Below, piece after piece: positions 18,527-26,798 of a DNA stretch of 64,000 nt (positions within the stretch are counted from its first letter, which is position 1; the number at the start of each line of letters is the position of its first letter). The translations under genes and the position numbers were made by a program. The stretch lies in the NCBI GenBank assembly GCA_946482465.1, contig CAMLRL010000002.1, positions 1-64,000 of the forward strand, in the 5' to 3' direction. This DNA is from an uncultured Lactobacillus sp. GTDB lineage: Bacteria; Bacillota; Bacilli; Lactobacillales; Lactobacillaceae. Below the pieces are notes generated by a model, which was not told where the DNA came from, made no database searches, and was given only the letters and a program-made list of their open reading frames with translations.

Positions 18527-19195
18527 ATGGCAAACAAAACAATTAAAATTGCATATTTATACGAAGATTTGATGAATACTTACGGTGATTCCGGAGATGT
18601 CAAAATCATTCGCTACTTGTTAAAAAAGCAAGGCTATTCAACCCAAATTGATAACGTCTCTTTAGGTGATGAATTTAATGCCTTTGACTACGACTTCGTC
18701 TTTTTTGGCGGTGGTCAGGACTTTGAGCAAACTGTCATTGCTAAGGACTTGCCAAGACACAAGGAAACTTTAACTAAATACATCAATGACGGTAAGCCGA
18801 TGCTAGGAGTTTGTGGTGGCTATCAGCTTGTTGGCACTTATTACAAAACTAATTCCGGTGTCACAATTAAAGGCCTAGACATTCTACCGTTTCATACCGT
18901 TTTTAAAGCAGATAAGCGAATGATTGGCGATACCCGCTATATGAGTGAATGGGGCGAAGTTAGAGCCTTTGAAAACCACTCCGGTCAGACTTACTTTGAC
19001 GATTCAGATAAGTTGCATCCCCTGGGTGAAATGATTGAAGGTTACGGCAATAATCCCCAAGATCATGTTGAAGGGCTCCGCTACCGCAATTTTATCGGAA
19101 CATATTCACATGGTCCTCTCTTAAAAAATCTCAATGTTGCTAATGCCATTGTCAAAATGATTTTATCTTGGCACGATGAACGAGTTAGCGCATAA
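18527..19195 (+). CDS. GatD-like class-I glutamine amidotransferase
   Basis: A 222-residue CobB/CobQ-type glutaminase domain. The nucleophile is in PMLGVCGGYQLVG (Cys about residue 92) and the catalytic His in GTYSHGPLL. It resembles GatD, which with the Mur-ligase-like MurT amidates the lipid II stem glutamate. MurT is normally encoded next door, but the neighbour here is a PfkB kinase, so the partner must be elsewhere or the role differs. I chose the ATG at 18527, preceded by SD TTGGAG (18513-18518); the alternative GTG at 18518 overlaps that SD. Confidence 0.78.
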   Translation: MANKTIKIAYLYEDLMNTYGDSGDVKIIRYLLKKQGYSTQIDNVSLGDEFNAFDYDFVFFGGGQDFEQTVIAKDLPRHKETLTKYINDGKPMLGVCGGYQLVGTYYKTNSGVTIKGLDILPFHTVFKADKRMIGDTRYMSEWGEVRAFENHSGQTYFDDSDKLHPLGEMIEGYGNNPQDHVEGLRYRNFIGTYSHGPLLKNLNVANAIVKMILSWHDERVSA

Positions 19196-19203
19196 ATATA
19201 ATG

Positions 19204-19256
19204 AAAAAGTAATCGTTAATTTTTTCTGTTTTCAAGCGGGAATATTTAACGATTTC
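19204..19256 (+). terminator. Terminator of the amidotransferase gene
   Basis: AAAAAGTAATCGTTAA pairs with TTAACGATTTCTTTTT across a 26-base loop, ending in a T-run before the LacI-type gene. Confidence 0.65.
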
Positions 19257-19308
19257 TTTTTTAATCAAAACAATAATTAGATTAATTTTTAGCAAAAAGG
19301 TGATAGTT

Positions 19309-20283
19309 GTGGCAACAGCACAAGACGTTGCAACACTTGCCGGTGTCTCTATCGGCTCTGTTTCAAATTACCTAAACGGTAAACAGCAAAGAAAAAGCAC
19401 AGCAGAAAAAATCAAAAAAGCAATGGAACAACTGGATTACCATCAAAATATTATTGCCAGTGGTTTAAAGAAAAACAAGACTATGTCAATTGGGATTGTA
19501 ATTAATCAACTAACTGACTTTTTTTCTATGTCCATCGTTTCAGCAATTGAAGCTTACGTTGAACAATTTGGCTACAGCATCATTGTTTGCGATTACCATG
19601 ATGATAAAAAACGTTTTGAACAAAAGTTGGACTTTTTATTGGATCACTCAGTTGATGCCATTATTGTCTTCCACCAAGATTTTGCTACCAAAATGCTGAA
19701 AAAAGTGGCTGCAGAACATATTCCAATTGTTGCAATCGATGCGCCAATCAGGGGCCTCAAATCAGATGTTGTTGTAGTTAATAACTATGAATCATCAAAA
19801 ATTGGTGTTAACTACCTAATTAATAAGGGTCATCACAAAATCGGCATCATCACCGGAACGGCTAAAAACTACATTTCGCGGGAAAGACAACGTGGCTATG
19901 AAGATGCTCTAAAGGAACATCAACTTCGAAACGATCAAACAACAATTTGGACCGGTGACTATTCCATTCAATCAGGTTGTGATGGTTTTAACGAACTAAT
20001 TACTAAAAATCCAGATCTCGATGCTCTGTTTATTATCAATTATTATATGTCTCTAGGGGCAATCAAAGCCTATCGTGAAAGTAACTTACACCCTAAAATT
20101 GAATTTCTTGTATACGATCACTTTTTTGTTAATGATCTCTTCTTCCCTGAAATAAGTTCAATTGAACAGCCTGTCGATCAAATAGGCACAACCGCAGGAA
20201 AACTATTAATTAATCGCCTATCCAAACCAAATAGCAGTGATTTTCAGACCGTTTACTGTAATAATATTCTTCGCTTAAAATAG
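19309..20283 (+). CDS. LacI-family transcriptional regulator of the PTS/fucosidase locus
   Basis: 324 residues. The N-terminal helix-turn-helix is typical (TAQDVATLAGVSIGSVSNYLNG), followed by a hinge and a periplasmic-binding-type effector domain (MSIGIVINQLTDFF; KIGIITGT). The start is probably GTG at 19309, with SD AAAAAGG 8 bases before it; the GTG at 19300 is part of that SD. The gene ends at the cre/promoter of the PTS operon downstream. A perfect LacI-type palindrome sits before the first PTS gene, so it most likely represses that operon; the inducer is probably a sugar or sugar phosphate. Confidence 0.88.
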   Translation: MATAQDVATLAGVSIGSVSNYLNGKQQRKSTAEKIKKAMEQLDYHQNIIASGLKKNKTMSIGIVINQLTDFFSMSIVSAIEAYVEQFGYSIIVCDYHDDKKRFEQKLDFLLDHSVDAIIVFHQDFATKMLKKVAAEHIPIVAIDAPIRGLKSDVVVVNNYESSKIGVNYLINKGHHKIGIITGTAKNYISRERQRGYEDALKEHQLRNDQTTIWTGDYSIQSGCDGFNELITKNPDLDALFIINYYMSLGAIKAYRESNLHPKIEFLVYDHFFVNDLFFPEISSIEQPVDQIGTTAGKLLINRLSKPNSSDFQTVYCNNILRLK

Positions 20284-20319
20284 AAAGCGCTTGCTTTTAC
20301 CCACTATTGAGCTTATAAT
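20282..20319 (+). promoter_or_regulatory. cre site overlapping the PTS operon promoter
   Basis: TTGCTT (20291-20296), exactly 17 bases, TATAAT (20314-20319). A cre-like AGAAAGCGCTTGCT (20282-20295; 11 of 14 consensus positions) overlaps the -35, which would let CcpA block RNA polymerase when better sugars are present. Confidence 0.75.
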
Positions 20320-20402
20320 TAACCTGTAATTTGAAATGATTCATTTTTAAAGTATCTGTATTATTTTAGAAATGATGAGATTTAAATTTTTTATTTTGTT
20401 AA

Positions 20403-20422
20403 AACTTGAATCGATTCAAGTT
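20403..20422 (+). promoter_or_regulatory. LacI-type operator palindrome
   Basis: AACTTGAATCGATTCAAGTT is a perfect 20-bp palindrome with the central CG typical of LacI-family operators. It is placed between the promoter and the SD of the IIB gene. A weaker look-alike, TTGAAATGATTCA, lies at 20331-20343, which could allow looping. Confidence 0.75.
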
Positions 20423-20434
20423 AAGGAGGAAAAA

Positions 20435-20743
20435 ATGAATATCTTATTAGCATGTGGCGGTGGCATGAGTTCATCAATTTTGGCAACAGCTTTAGCAAAA
20501 GAAGCTGCTGGCCATCAGCAAGACTGGAATGTCCACGAAACTAGTATTGACAAAGTTGAAGATGACTTGAATGAAAACGACTATCAAGTAATCTTATTGG
20601 CACCTCAAGTGTCTTTTAAAAAGAAAGATTTCGAAGAAGTAGCAGCAGAAAAGAATGCCAAATTCGTTTTGATTCCAATGACAATGTATACTCCCGCTAA
20701 AGTGGACAAATTGTATGAGTTAATCGTAAAGGAGACCGAATAA
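20435..20743 (+). CDS. PTS lactose/cellobiose-family IIB component
   Basis: 102 residues. Cys in LLACGGGMSSS (residue 7) is the phosphocysteine that passes phosphate to the incoming sugar. The ATG at 20435 is set by a strong SD (AAGGAGG, 20423-20429); a longer in-frame reading from 20372 would run through the operator and is rejected. The stop overlaps the IIC start by one base (TAATG), showing translational coupling. First gene of the operon IIB-IIC-MupG-like-IIA-fucosidase. Confidence 0.92.
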   Translation: MNILLACGGGMSSSILATALAKEAAGHQQDWNVHETSIDKVEDDLNENDYQVILLAPQVSFKKKDFEEVAAEKNAKFVLIPMTMYTPAKVDKLYELIVKETE

Positions 20744-22005
20744 TGAATTTCGATACGATTTCTGCAAAAATGGGACAAGTTGCTAACAATCGATACTTGA
20801 CTGCTATCAGAGACGGTATGTCAGTAATTATCCCTGTATCAATTATTGGCTCGTTTTTTACTATTTTATTGAACTTGCCAATTGATGCTTGGAAAAACTT
20901 TATTCAACCATATGCATCAATGCTATCAGTGCCAATGTACTATTCCATCAACTTGATGGCGATTTACTGTGTTTTTTCAATTACATCACATTTATCCAAG
21001 TACTATAAAATTGACCCAATCTCAACCAGTGTTTTGGCCGAAATGTCTTTCTTTATCCTAGCAATTAATCCAATTGTCCTTGATAAAGCCAAGGCAGGTA
21101 TTGCACCCGGAACTTACATGTCAATTGGTAATATGGGGGCTCAAGGGCTCTTTACTGCCATTCTTTGTGCAATCTTTTCGACTGAAGTTGTTCGACTTTT
21201 TACTCAACACAATTGGGTAATCAAAATGCCTGATGGTGTACCAGCTGCTGTTGGTAAATCATTCAGTGCCCTACTTCCTGGTATTTTAATTATTGTTGTT
21301 TCTTTTGTTTTGAAAGAAATTTTCAAACTTGATATTAATGCCATTTTAACCTGGGTATTCTCACCAATTGGCTACTTTGGCCGTGATAACTTCTTATCAG
21401 CAATCATTCCTGTGTTCTTAATCACTATCATCTGGTTGTTTGGCGTACACGGAATGGTTATTGCTACACCAATTCTTTACCCATACTGGTATGCTAACCT
21501 TAACGCCAACGTTGCTGCAGTTGCTCATGGTCAAGCTCCAGTTCACTTCATGACAGAGCAGTTTTTCCAATGGTTTGTTTGGATTGGTGGTGCTGGTGCT
21601 ACCCTTTCACTCGCAATCCTCCTAGCTTTTGCTGGAAAATCTAAGTTTAGTAAAACAATGGGTGCTGTAACTTTGGTACCAGCAATTTTCAACATTAACG
21701 AGCCTCTGATTTTCGGTATTCCAATCATTATGAACCCATACTTTGCTATTCCGTTTGTTTTAGCACCTACTGCAATGGCAGCTATGACTTATGTAGCAAT
21801 GAAATTACATCTTGTAGCTTATACAACCGCAGTTGCACCTTGGACTTTGCCCGGACCAATTGGCGCTTGGATGGCAACAGGATTTGATTGGCGCGCTATC
21901 GTTTTATGTATTGTTAACATTTTGATTTCTCTAGTTATTTACTACCCGTTCTTCAAGATGTTCGATAATAATCAACTGAAATTAGAGCAAGGAGCAAAAG
22001 AATAA
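20743..22005 (+). CDS. PTS lactose/cellobiose-family IIC permease
   Basis: 420-residue polytopic membrane protein forming the sugar channel of the PTS transporter. Many hydrophobic helices are visible, with the family-typical IIPVSIIGSFFTIL near residue 30, a central FGVHGMVIATPILYPYW, and a conserved INEPLIFGIPI near 305 that belongs to the substrate-binding region of EIIC(Lac/Cel) proteins. It has no fused IIA or IIB. Its stop overlaps the next start by one base. The sugar cannot be read from sequence; context suggests an amino-sugar or fucosylated glycan piece. Confidence 0.92.
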   Translation: MNFDTISAKMGQVANNRYLTAIRDGMSVIIPVSIIGSFFTILLNLPIDAWKNFIQPYASMLSVPMYYSINLMAIYCVFSITSHLSKYYKIDPISTSVLAEMSFFILAINPIVLDKAKAGIAPGTYMSIGNMGAQGLFTAILCAIFSTEVVRLFTQHNWVIKMPDGVPAAVGKSFSALLPGILIIVVSFVLKEIFKLDINAILTWVFSPIGYFGRDNFLSAIIPVFLITIIWLFGVHGMVIATPILYPYWYANLNANVAAVAHGQAPVHFMTEQFFQWFVWIGGAGATLSLAILLAFAGKSKFSKTMGAVTLVPAIFNINEPLIFGIPIIMNPYFAIPFVLAPTAMAAMTYVAMKLHLVAYTTAVAPWTLPGPIGAWMATGFDWRAIVLCIVNILISLVIYYPFFKMFDNNQLKLEQGAKE

Positions 22006-23099
22006 TGTACGGAATTTCGGTTTATCCAAATAAAAGTAGCGTGAACGAATGTATCAACTATATTGATCGTGCTGCGGAACTAGGATATAGTCGACTTTTC
22101 ACCAGTTTACTAGAGCTTAATGACGATCAAGAAGCTATTCTAAACAAGTTTAAAGAAGTCCTGCTTCATGCTCACGAGAAAGGCATGTGGATTAGCTTAG
22201 ACGTTAATCCAGGCTTATTTGACAGCTTAAATGTTGGTTACAACGACTTATCCTTTTTTAAAGAGCTTGGAGCCGATATTGTACGTCTAGATTCAAATTT
22301 TGATGGTATGCCTGAGTCAATCATGACTTATAACCCTGAAGATTTATCAATTGAAGTTAACATTAGTAATGACACAGGAAATTTGGCTAATATCTTTAGC
22401 TATAGTCCAAACAAAGAAAAAATTATCGGCTGCCACAATTTTTATCCCCAACGTTATACTGGTTTAGACACTATCTACTTTTTGGAAACCACTCGCAAAT
22501 ACCATGATATGGGTATAAGAACTGCTGCCTTTGTGTCTTCTAACGCTGGAAAAATCGGACCACATCCATATAATGCAGGTTTGCCTACGCTAGAAATTCA
22601 CCGCAATTTACCTATTGAAAAGCAAGCACAGTACTTAATCAACACACAGCTAATTGATGATGTGATTATTGGTAACGCCTTCGCTAGTGATGATGAACTA
22701 GCAAAAATTGCTAAACTTGATTCACAAGTTCCACAATTTTTCGTCGAATTTACTCCAACTGCAACTGCTCTTGAAAAAGAAATTGTTTTAGAAAACTTAC
22801 ACTTTAACCGTGGAGATATTAACAGCTATGCCGTTCGTTCTACATTTGTAAAACTTAAATATAATAAGCAGGATTTACCTGTTAATAATCCAGTAGATCA
22901 GTTAAAGCCCGGAATGATCACAATTGGTAACAATGATTTCGATCAGTATAAAGGCGAACTAAATATCGTTAAGCAAGAAATGGATAACAGCGACCATCTA
23001 AAAAACGTTGTTGCACAAATTGTTCCTAGCGATTTGCAATTCATTGATTTTATTAAACCATGGGATAAATTTAAATTTATTGATCTCAGCAATTACTAA
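22005..23099 (+). CDS. MupG/DUF871-family TIM-barrel phosphoglycosidase-like protein
   Basis: 364 residues of the DUF871 family, whose characterised member MupG is a cytoplasmic 6-phospho-N-acetylmuramidase that splits MurNAc-6P-GlcNAc. Visible features: MYGISVYPNKSS start, LGYSRLFTSLLE, MWISLDVNPG, LGADIVRLDSNFDG, a central GCHNFYPQRYTGLD, a TAAFVSSNAG strand, and a C-terminal beta domain (VDQLKPGMITIGN). It is translationally coupled to IIC. I infer it cleaves the phosphorylated disaccharide that the PTS delivers; the substrate may differ from that of MupG because a fucosidase, and not murQ, is in the operon. Confidence 0.82.
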   Translation: MYGISVYPNKSSVNECINYIDRAAELGYSRLFTSLLELNDDQEAILNKFKEVLLHAHEKGMWISLDVNPGLFDSLNVGYNDLSFFKELGADIVRLDSNFDGMPESIMTYNPEDLSIEVNISNDTGNLANIFSYSPNKEKIIGCHNFYPQRYTGLDTIYFLETTRKYHDMGIRTAAFVSSNAGKIGPHPYNAGLPTLEIHRNLPIEKQAQYLINTQLIDDVIIGNAFASDDELAKIAKLDSQVPQFFVEFTPTATALEKEIVLENLHFNRGDINSYAVRSTFVKLKYNKQDLPVNNPVDQLKPGMITIGNNDFDQYKGELNIVKQEMDNSDHLKNVVAQIVPSDLQFIDFIKPWDKFKFIDLSNY

Positions 23100-23109
23100 A
23101 GGAGTAACT

Positions 23110-23448
23110 ATGGAAGGTTTAGAAGAAATTAGTTTTGAAATTATCAGTCATTCTGGTCAAGCAAAAGCTGAAATTATGGAAGCAGTGTCGCGCTCTCGCT
23201 CAGGTAATGAAGACCCACAACCATTACTTGATTCAGCAAAAGAAGAGCTTAAGCAGGCTCAAAACAGCCACTTAAAAGCACTATCAGATTTTGCCAAAAC
23301 AGGTGATAGCAAAATTGATCCCCTGTATATGCATGCTGAGGATCAGATGATTACCGCTGAAAGTTTTTTAGACTTTGCAACAGAATTGATCAAAACTAAC
23401 TTAGAATTAGCAAAGTTAAAGCAAGAACTACAGAATCAGAGCAACTAA
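23110..23448 (+). CDS. PTS lactose/cellobiose-family IIA component
   Basis: 112-residue all-helical IIA(Lac) protein. N-terminal EISFEIISHSGQAKAEIMEA is typical, and MHAEDQ (His about residue 77) is the phosphohistidine motif. The ATG at 23110 follows SD AAAGGAG; a longer reading from inside the upstream gene is rejected. It completes the PTS with the IIB and IIC above. Interruption of IIC-IIA by the MupG-like gene is a useful signature of this locus type. Confidence 0.9.
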   Translation: MEGLEEISFEIISHSGQAKAEIMEAVSRSRSGNEDPQPLLDSAKEELKQAQNSHLKALSDFAKTGDSKIDPLYMHAEDQMITAESFLDFATELIKTNLELAKLKQELQNQSN

Positions 23449-23510
23449 TATTTTATCCCACAAAACTATTAGTTGATTCAACAATTCACAAATAGTTGAA
23501 AGTAGAAATA

Positions 23511-24740
23511 ATGAAAATAGAAAATAAAATCGCAAACTTTGAAAAAATGGGTATTGGCTTATTTGTTCATTGGGGACTTTATTCCAAGTTCTCTAAGGGT
23601 GAATGGTCACAAAACATTTTAAATATCCCAGAATATCAAGCAGCATTTAATGAATTTAATCCTGCAGAAGAAAATATTCGTAATTTAGTTAGACTAGCAA
23701 AAAAGAGTGGCTTTAAGTACATTGTCCTAACAGCTAAACATCATGATGGCTTTTATCTCTTTGATACTAAAGGAATCAACTCTTTTGATAGCATTCATAC
23801 TCCCTTTAGTAAAGATGTAATTAAAATCTTTACTGATGAATGTCATCGACAAAACATTTCTCCTTTTATTTATTACGCTACCTATGACTGGAATAACGAT
23901 AAATATAATAATGATTTTACTGGTTATTTATCAGAGCTACGCGAGTTAATTAAACTTTTATGTACCAACTATGGTGAAATTGGTGGTTTTTGGTTTGACG
24001 GAAATTGGGACAAACCCAATGCTGATTGGCAAGAACAGCAACTTTATGATAAAATAAGGCAACTACAGCCTAATGCAATAATTACTAACAATACGGGCTT
24101 AGAGAAGCAAGGAACAAGTGAAGGAAGAGATGTTGATGTTTTAACCTTTGAACGTGGTGATCCTAAGTCCATTACACATATTCAAAACGACCGCTATTTA
24201 GCCGCTGAAACATCGCTAACTCTCAACAAACACTGGGGTAACGCTCAAAACGACCTTAACTACCTTTCCGCTCACGATTTAATCGAACAAATTTGCCGTA
24301 CTAGAAAAGTTGGGGCAAATTTATTGATTAATGTTGGACCTGAATTCGATGGCTCTCTGAACATTCACTGTCAGTCAATGATTGAAATAGTCGGAGCCTG
24401 GATGTCCGTCAACCACGAAGCAATCTATCATACCAATAATTTTGAACATCCAACCTATAAAACATGTTCAAATGATTATGACTTTATCAAAGGTGATTAC
24501 TTGTTTGTTGATAATTTAGGCAATATCGGTAACAGTAATGTTGTACTTGGCGGTGAGGAAAATCGCCAACTTATTTTTAATGATTACCCTTCGCGCCCAA
24601 TAACCCGTATAAGTTGGCTCGATAACCAGCAAGAAGTCCAATTTAAGCAAAATTCTAAAACTAACACATTAGAAATTGAAGCAAATGGATTTGAGTACGG
24701 AACCAACTTGGTTGAGCGTGTAGCTAAAATTTATTATTGA
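23511..24740 (+). CDS. GH29 alpha-L-fucosidase, intracellular
   Basis: 409 residues, GH29 fold: GIGLFVHWGLYSKFSKGEW near the N-terminus, TAKHHDGFYLFDTK, and GGFWFDGNW holding the expected Asp nucleophile (about residue 160). There is no signal peptide, so it acts in the cytoplasm, on sugars imported by the adjacent PTS. The start is ambiguous: ATG 23511 is preferred over TTG 23496; the SD is weak. It lies 62 bases after IIA without a terminator, so it is probably last in the operon. It would release fucose before or after the MupG-like cut. No fucose catabolic genes are seen nearby. Confidence 0.88.
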   Translation: MKIENKIANFEKMGIGLFVHWGLYSKFSKGEWSQNILNIPEYQAAFNEFNPAEENIRNLVRLAKKSGFKYIVLTAKHHDGFYLFDTKGINSFDSIHTPFSKDVIKIFTDECHRQNISPFIYYATYDWNNDKYNNDFTGYLSELRELIKLLCTNYGEIGGFWFDGNWDKPNADWQEQQLYDKIRQLQPNAIITNNTGLEKQGTSEGRDVDVLTFERGDPKSITHIQNDRYLAAETSLTLNKHWGNAQNDLNYLSAHDLIEQICRTRKVGANLLINVGPEFDGSLNIHCQSMIEIVGAWMSVNHEAIYHTNNFEHPTYKTCSNDYDFIKGDYLFVDNLGNIGNSNVVLGGEENRQLIFNDYPSRPITRISWLDNQQEVQFKQNSKTNTLEIEANGFEYGTNLVERVAKIYY

Positions 24741-24775
24741 TTTTAATTTCAAACTTATTAACTAAAGCATTCATA

Positions 24776-24814
24776 AACAAATAGCTCCGAAAATAATTCG
24801 GAGCTATTTTTGCT
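24776..24814 (+). terminator. Terminator of the PTS/fucosidase operon
   Basis: AAATAGCTCCGAA (24778-24790) pairs with TTCGGAGCTATTT, then TTTTG. Confidence 0.85.
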
Positions 24815-24829
24815 TATTAGGAAAATCAA

Positions 24830-24868
24830 TAAAAACTCCTAAACTGTTGGTCTCAGCTTAGGAGTCTG
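24830..24868 (-). terminator. Terminator of the gap gene
   Basis: ACTCCTAA (24835-24842) pairs with TTAGGAGT (24858-24865), with TTTTTATTG following on the - strand. Confidence 0.7.
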
Positions 24869-24899
24869 CTTTTATTTAGAATATGATTTTAAAATTAGT

Positions 24900-25919
24900 T
24901 TAGTTTGTTTTTGCGACTTTTTCCAAGGTACGAATCATTTGTGCTACAAAGCCTGATTCGTTATCATACCAAGCGTAACCTTTAACTATTTGATCACCGT
25001 CTTTACCTGAAACAACTTGGGTCAAGGTTGGGTCAAAGACAGAACCAAACTCTGTTCCAATAATGTCAGAGGAGACAATCTGGTCTTCATTGCAGCCAAA
25101 AGTTACACTGTTCTCAGTATGCTTTTTTACTCTTCTGTTGAATTCTTCAGCAGTTACTTTTTCTTGCACAACTGCTACTAGCTCAGTTAATGAACCAGTA
25201 ATTACCGGAACACGTTCAGCAATACCTGTTAGTCTGCCCTCTAGTTCAGGAATAACTAAGCCAATTGCTTTAGCAGCTCCAGTTGAATGTGGAATAATAT
25301 TAGCAGCCGCAGCACGAGCATTACGTACATTGCCTCCGCGATCTGGACCATCTTGTAGCATTTGTGTGGCGGTATAAGCATGAAGCGTGGTCATGATTCC
25401 TTCTTTGATGCCAAATTCATCATTCATAGCTTTAGCAAGTGGTGCTAAACAGTTAGTTGTACATGAACCTGCTGAAAGAATTTGATCTTCTGGCTTTATC
25501 TGGTCATCATTAACATTATAGACAATTGTCTTCATGTTACCAGCTGGAGCAGAAATCAAAACTTTTTTCACTCCTGCAGCTAAATGAGCTTGCGCCTTTT
25601 CAGTAGAAGTATAGAAACCTGTACATTCAAGTACAATTTCGATTCCGTTATTTTTAACCCAAGGTATTTTAGCTGCATCTTTTTCAGCGTAGACTGGAAT
25701 ACTCTTGCCATCAATTACGATACTATTATCTGTTGCAGAAACATCGTGCTTAAAATTACCATGTGCTGTATCATATTTTAGCAAGTGTGCTAACATAGCT
25801 GGTGAGGTTAAATCGTTAATTGCAACGATTTCCAAATCTTTACTATCGATGTCATATATACGACGTAAAGCTAATCGGCCAATGCGGCCAAAACCATTAA
25901 TACCAATTTTTGTAGTCAT
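24900..25919 (-). CDS. gap: Glyceraldehyde-3-phosphate dehydrogenase (stand-alone copy)
   Basis: 339 residues. Rossmann motif INGFGRIGR, catalytic Cys in [12 protein letters not shown] (residue 153), His in [10 protein letters not shown], and YAWYDNE near the C-terminus are all present. It oxidises glyceraldehyde-3-phosphate to 1,3-bisphosphoglycerate. In most lactobacilli gap sits in a cggR-gap-pgk-tpi operon; this one stands alone opposite a LysR-type gene. The conserved phosphate-site segment reads [11 protein letters not shown], where AERVPV-P-TGS or AQRVPVPTGS is more usual. It may be an additional, differently regulated GAPDH. SD AAAGGGGGAAC precedes the ATG. Confidence 0.93.
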   Translation of the reverse strand: MTTKIGINGFGRIGRLALRRIYDIDSKDLEIVAINDLTSPAMLAHLLKYDTAHGNFKHDVSATDNSIVIDGKSIPVYAEKDAAKIPWVKNNGIEIVLECTGFYTSTEKAQAHLAAGVKKVLISAPAGNMKTIVYNVNDDQIKPEDQILSAGSCTTNCLAPLAKAMNDEFGIKEGIMTTLHAYTATQMLQDGPDRGGNVRNARAAAANIIPHSTGAAKAIGLVIPELEGRLTGIAERVPVITGSLTELVAVVQEKVTAEEFNRRVKKHTENSVTFGCNEDQIVSSDIIGTEFGSVFDPTLTQVVSGKDGDQIVKGYAWYDNESGFVAQMIRTLEKVAKTN

Positions 25920-25973
25920 ATTAAGTTCCCCCTTTGATTACAAAATTAGTATATTAGACAAAAATCGCTCTGC

Positions 25974-25988
25974 ATAATCCGAGATTAT
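25974..25988. promoter_or_regulatory. LysR-box-like palindrome between gap and the LysR gene
   Basis: ATAATC-CGA-GATTAT, containing the T-N11-A pattern of LysR-type sites. It overlaps a TATAAT (25986-25991) for the LysR gene and lies just upstream of a likely gap -10 (AGTATA on +, 25948-25953). Confidence 0.55.
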
Positions 25989-26022
25989 AATAGGGCTATC
26001 ACTTTTAATGATATGGTGTAAC

Positions 26023-26754
26023 ATGAACTTTAACGATTTATCTATTTTTAAAACAATTTATGAGCTAAAATCAATCAACAAAGCTGCATTAAAGCTTGGC
26101 TATACCCAATCAAATATTACCGCACGACTTAAAGCCCTTGAAAAAGAAGTTAATGCTCCGCTTTTTGTTCGTTCTAATTTAGGTGTCAGACCGACTAGCA
26201 GCGGAGAAAAAATGTACAAATTTGCAACTGTAACCTTGCAAAATTATCAGGACTTAAAGGCAAGCTTAACAACCAGCAAACCACAAATTTTGATTGCTGA
26301 ACTCCTTTTTGGCTATCTGATTACTAAAAAGTCCAAGTTCTTAATTAATCGCTACGAAGTGATTATTAAAAATACTGATGCTATTCAGGAACTACTGACT
26401 AAAAAGACCTATGATATTGTAATGACTTTCGTCCCAATCAGTTCCTCCAATTACCTATTAACAGAAAAAAGCAGTTTACAGTCCTGCTTTTTAACTGGAA
26501 AAGGCACTGAAAACAAAAAAATACCTGTCGCAATCAATGCTGATTTCAATTGCCCGTTTCGAGATTTAACTTTACAGCTGGCATCAAATAAAAGCGAAAT
26601 TATCGAAATTGATTCACTCGAGATGATCTTGCAACTAGTGAAGCAAGGCAAAGCAACAGCACTTCTGCCAAAATACTTAATCAGTGATGATTTGGTCCCA
26701 GCAAATAAGCAAACTTGGGAAATTCCTTATTATTCATATCGCTATCAGTTTTAA
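26023..26754 (+). CDS. LysR-family transcriptional regulator, short form
   Basis: About 243 residues. The N-terminal winged helix-turn-helix is standard (DLSIFKTIYELKSINKAALKLGYTQSNITARLKALE). The effector-binding domain is shorter than in the usual roughly 300-residue proteins and ends at PYYSYRYQF, so the second subdomain is reduced. I chose the ATG at 26023 (MNFNDLS) over 26008 because the family starts about two residues before this motif. It is divergent from gap with a LysR-box palindrome between, so gap is the likely target, along with its own gene. Confidence 0.8.
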   Translation: MNFNDLSIFKTIYELKSINKAALKLGYTQSNITARLKALEKEVNAPLFVRSNLGVRPTSSGEKMYKFATVTLQNYQDLKASLTTSKPQILIAELLFGYLITKKSKFLINRYEVIIKNTDAIQELLTKKTYDIVMTFVPISSSNYLLTEKSSLQSCFLTGKGTENKKIPVAINADFNCPFRDLTLQLASNKSEIIEIDSLEMILQLVKQGKATALLPKYLISDDLVPANKQTWEIPYYSYRYQF

Positions 26755-26755
26755 T

Positions 26756-26798
26756 AGAAAAAAGGCGCTCACTTCAAAGTAATAGCGTCTTTTTCTAT
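26756..26798. terminator. Bidirectional terminator
   Basis: AGAAAAAAGGCGCT pairs with AGCGTCTTTTTCT. It serves the LysR gene on + and the GNAT-like gene on -. Confidence 0.7.

Noticed and set aside
20372..20434. N-terminal extension of the PTS IIB protein
   Set aside because: The extra codons run through the operator palindrome, and the strong SD at 20423-20429 belongs to ATG 20435.
23474..23482. TTGATTCAA before the fucosidase gene as an additional operator
   Set aside because: It carries only part of the 20-bp palindrome and lacks the central CG, so it is mentioned under the operator finding but not called as a site.
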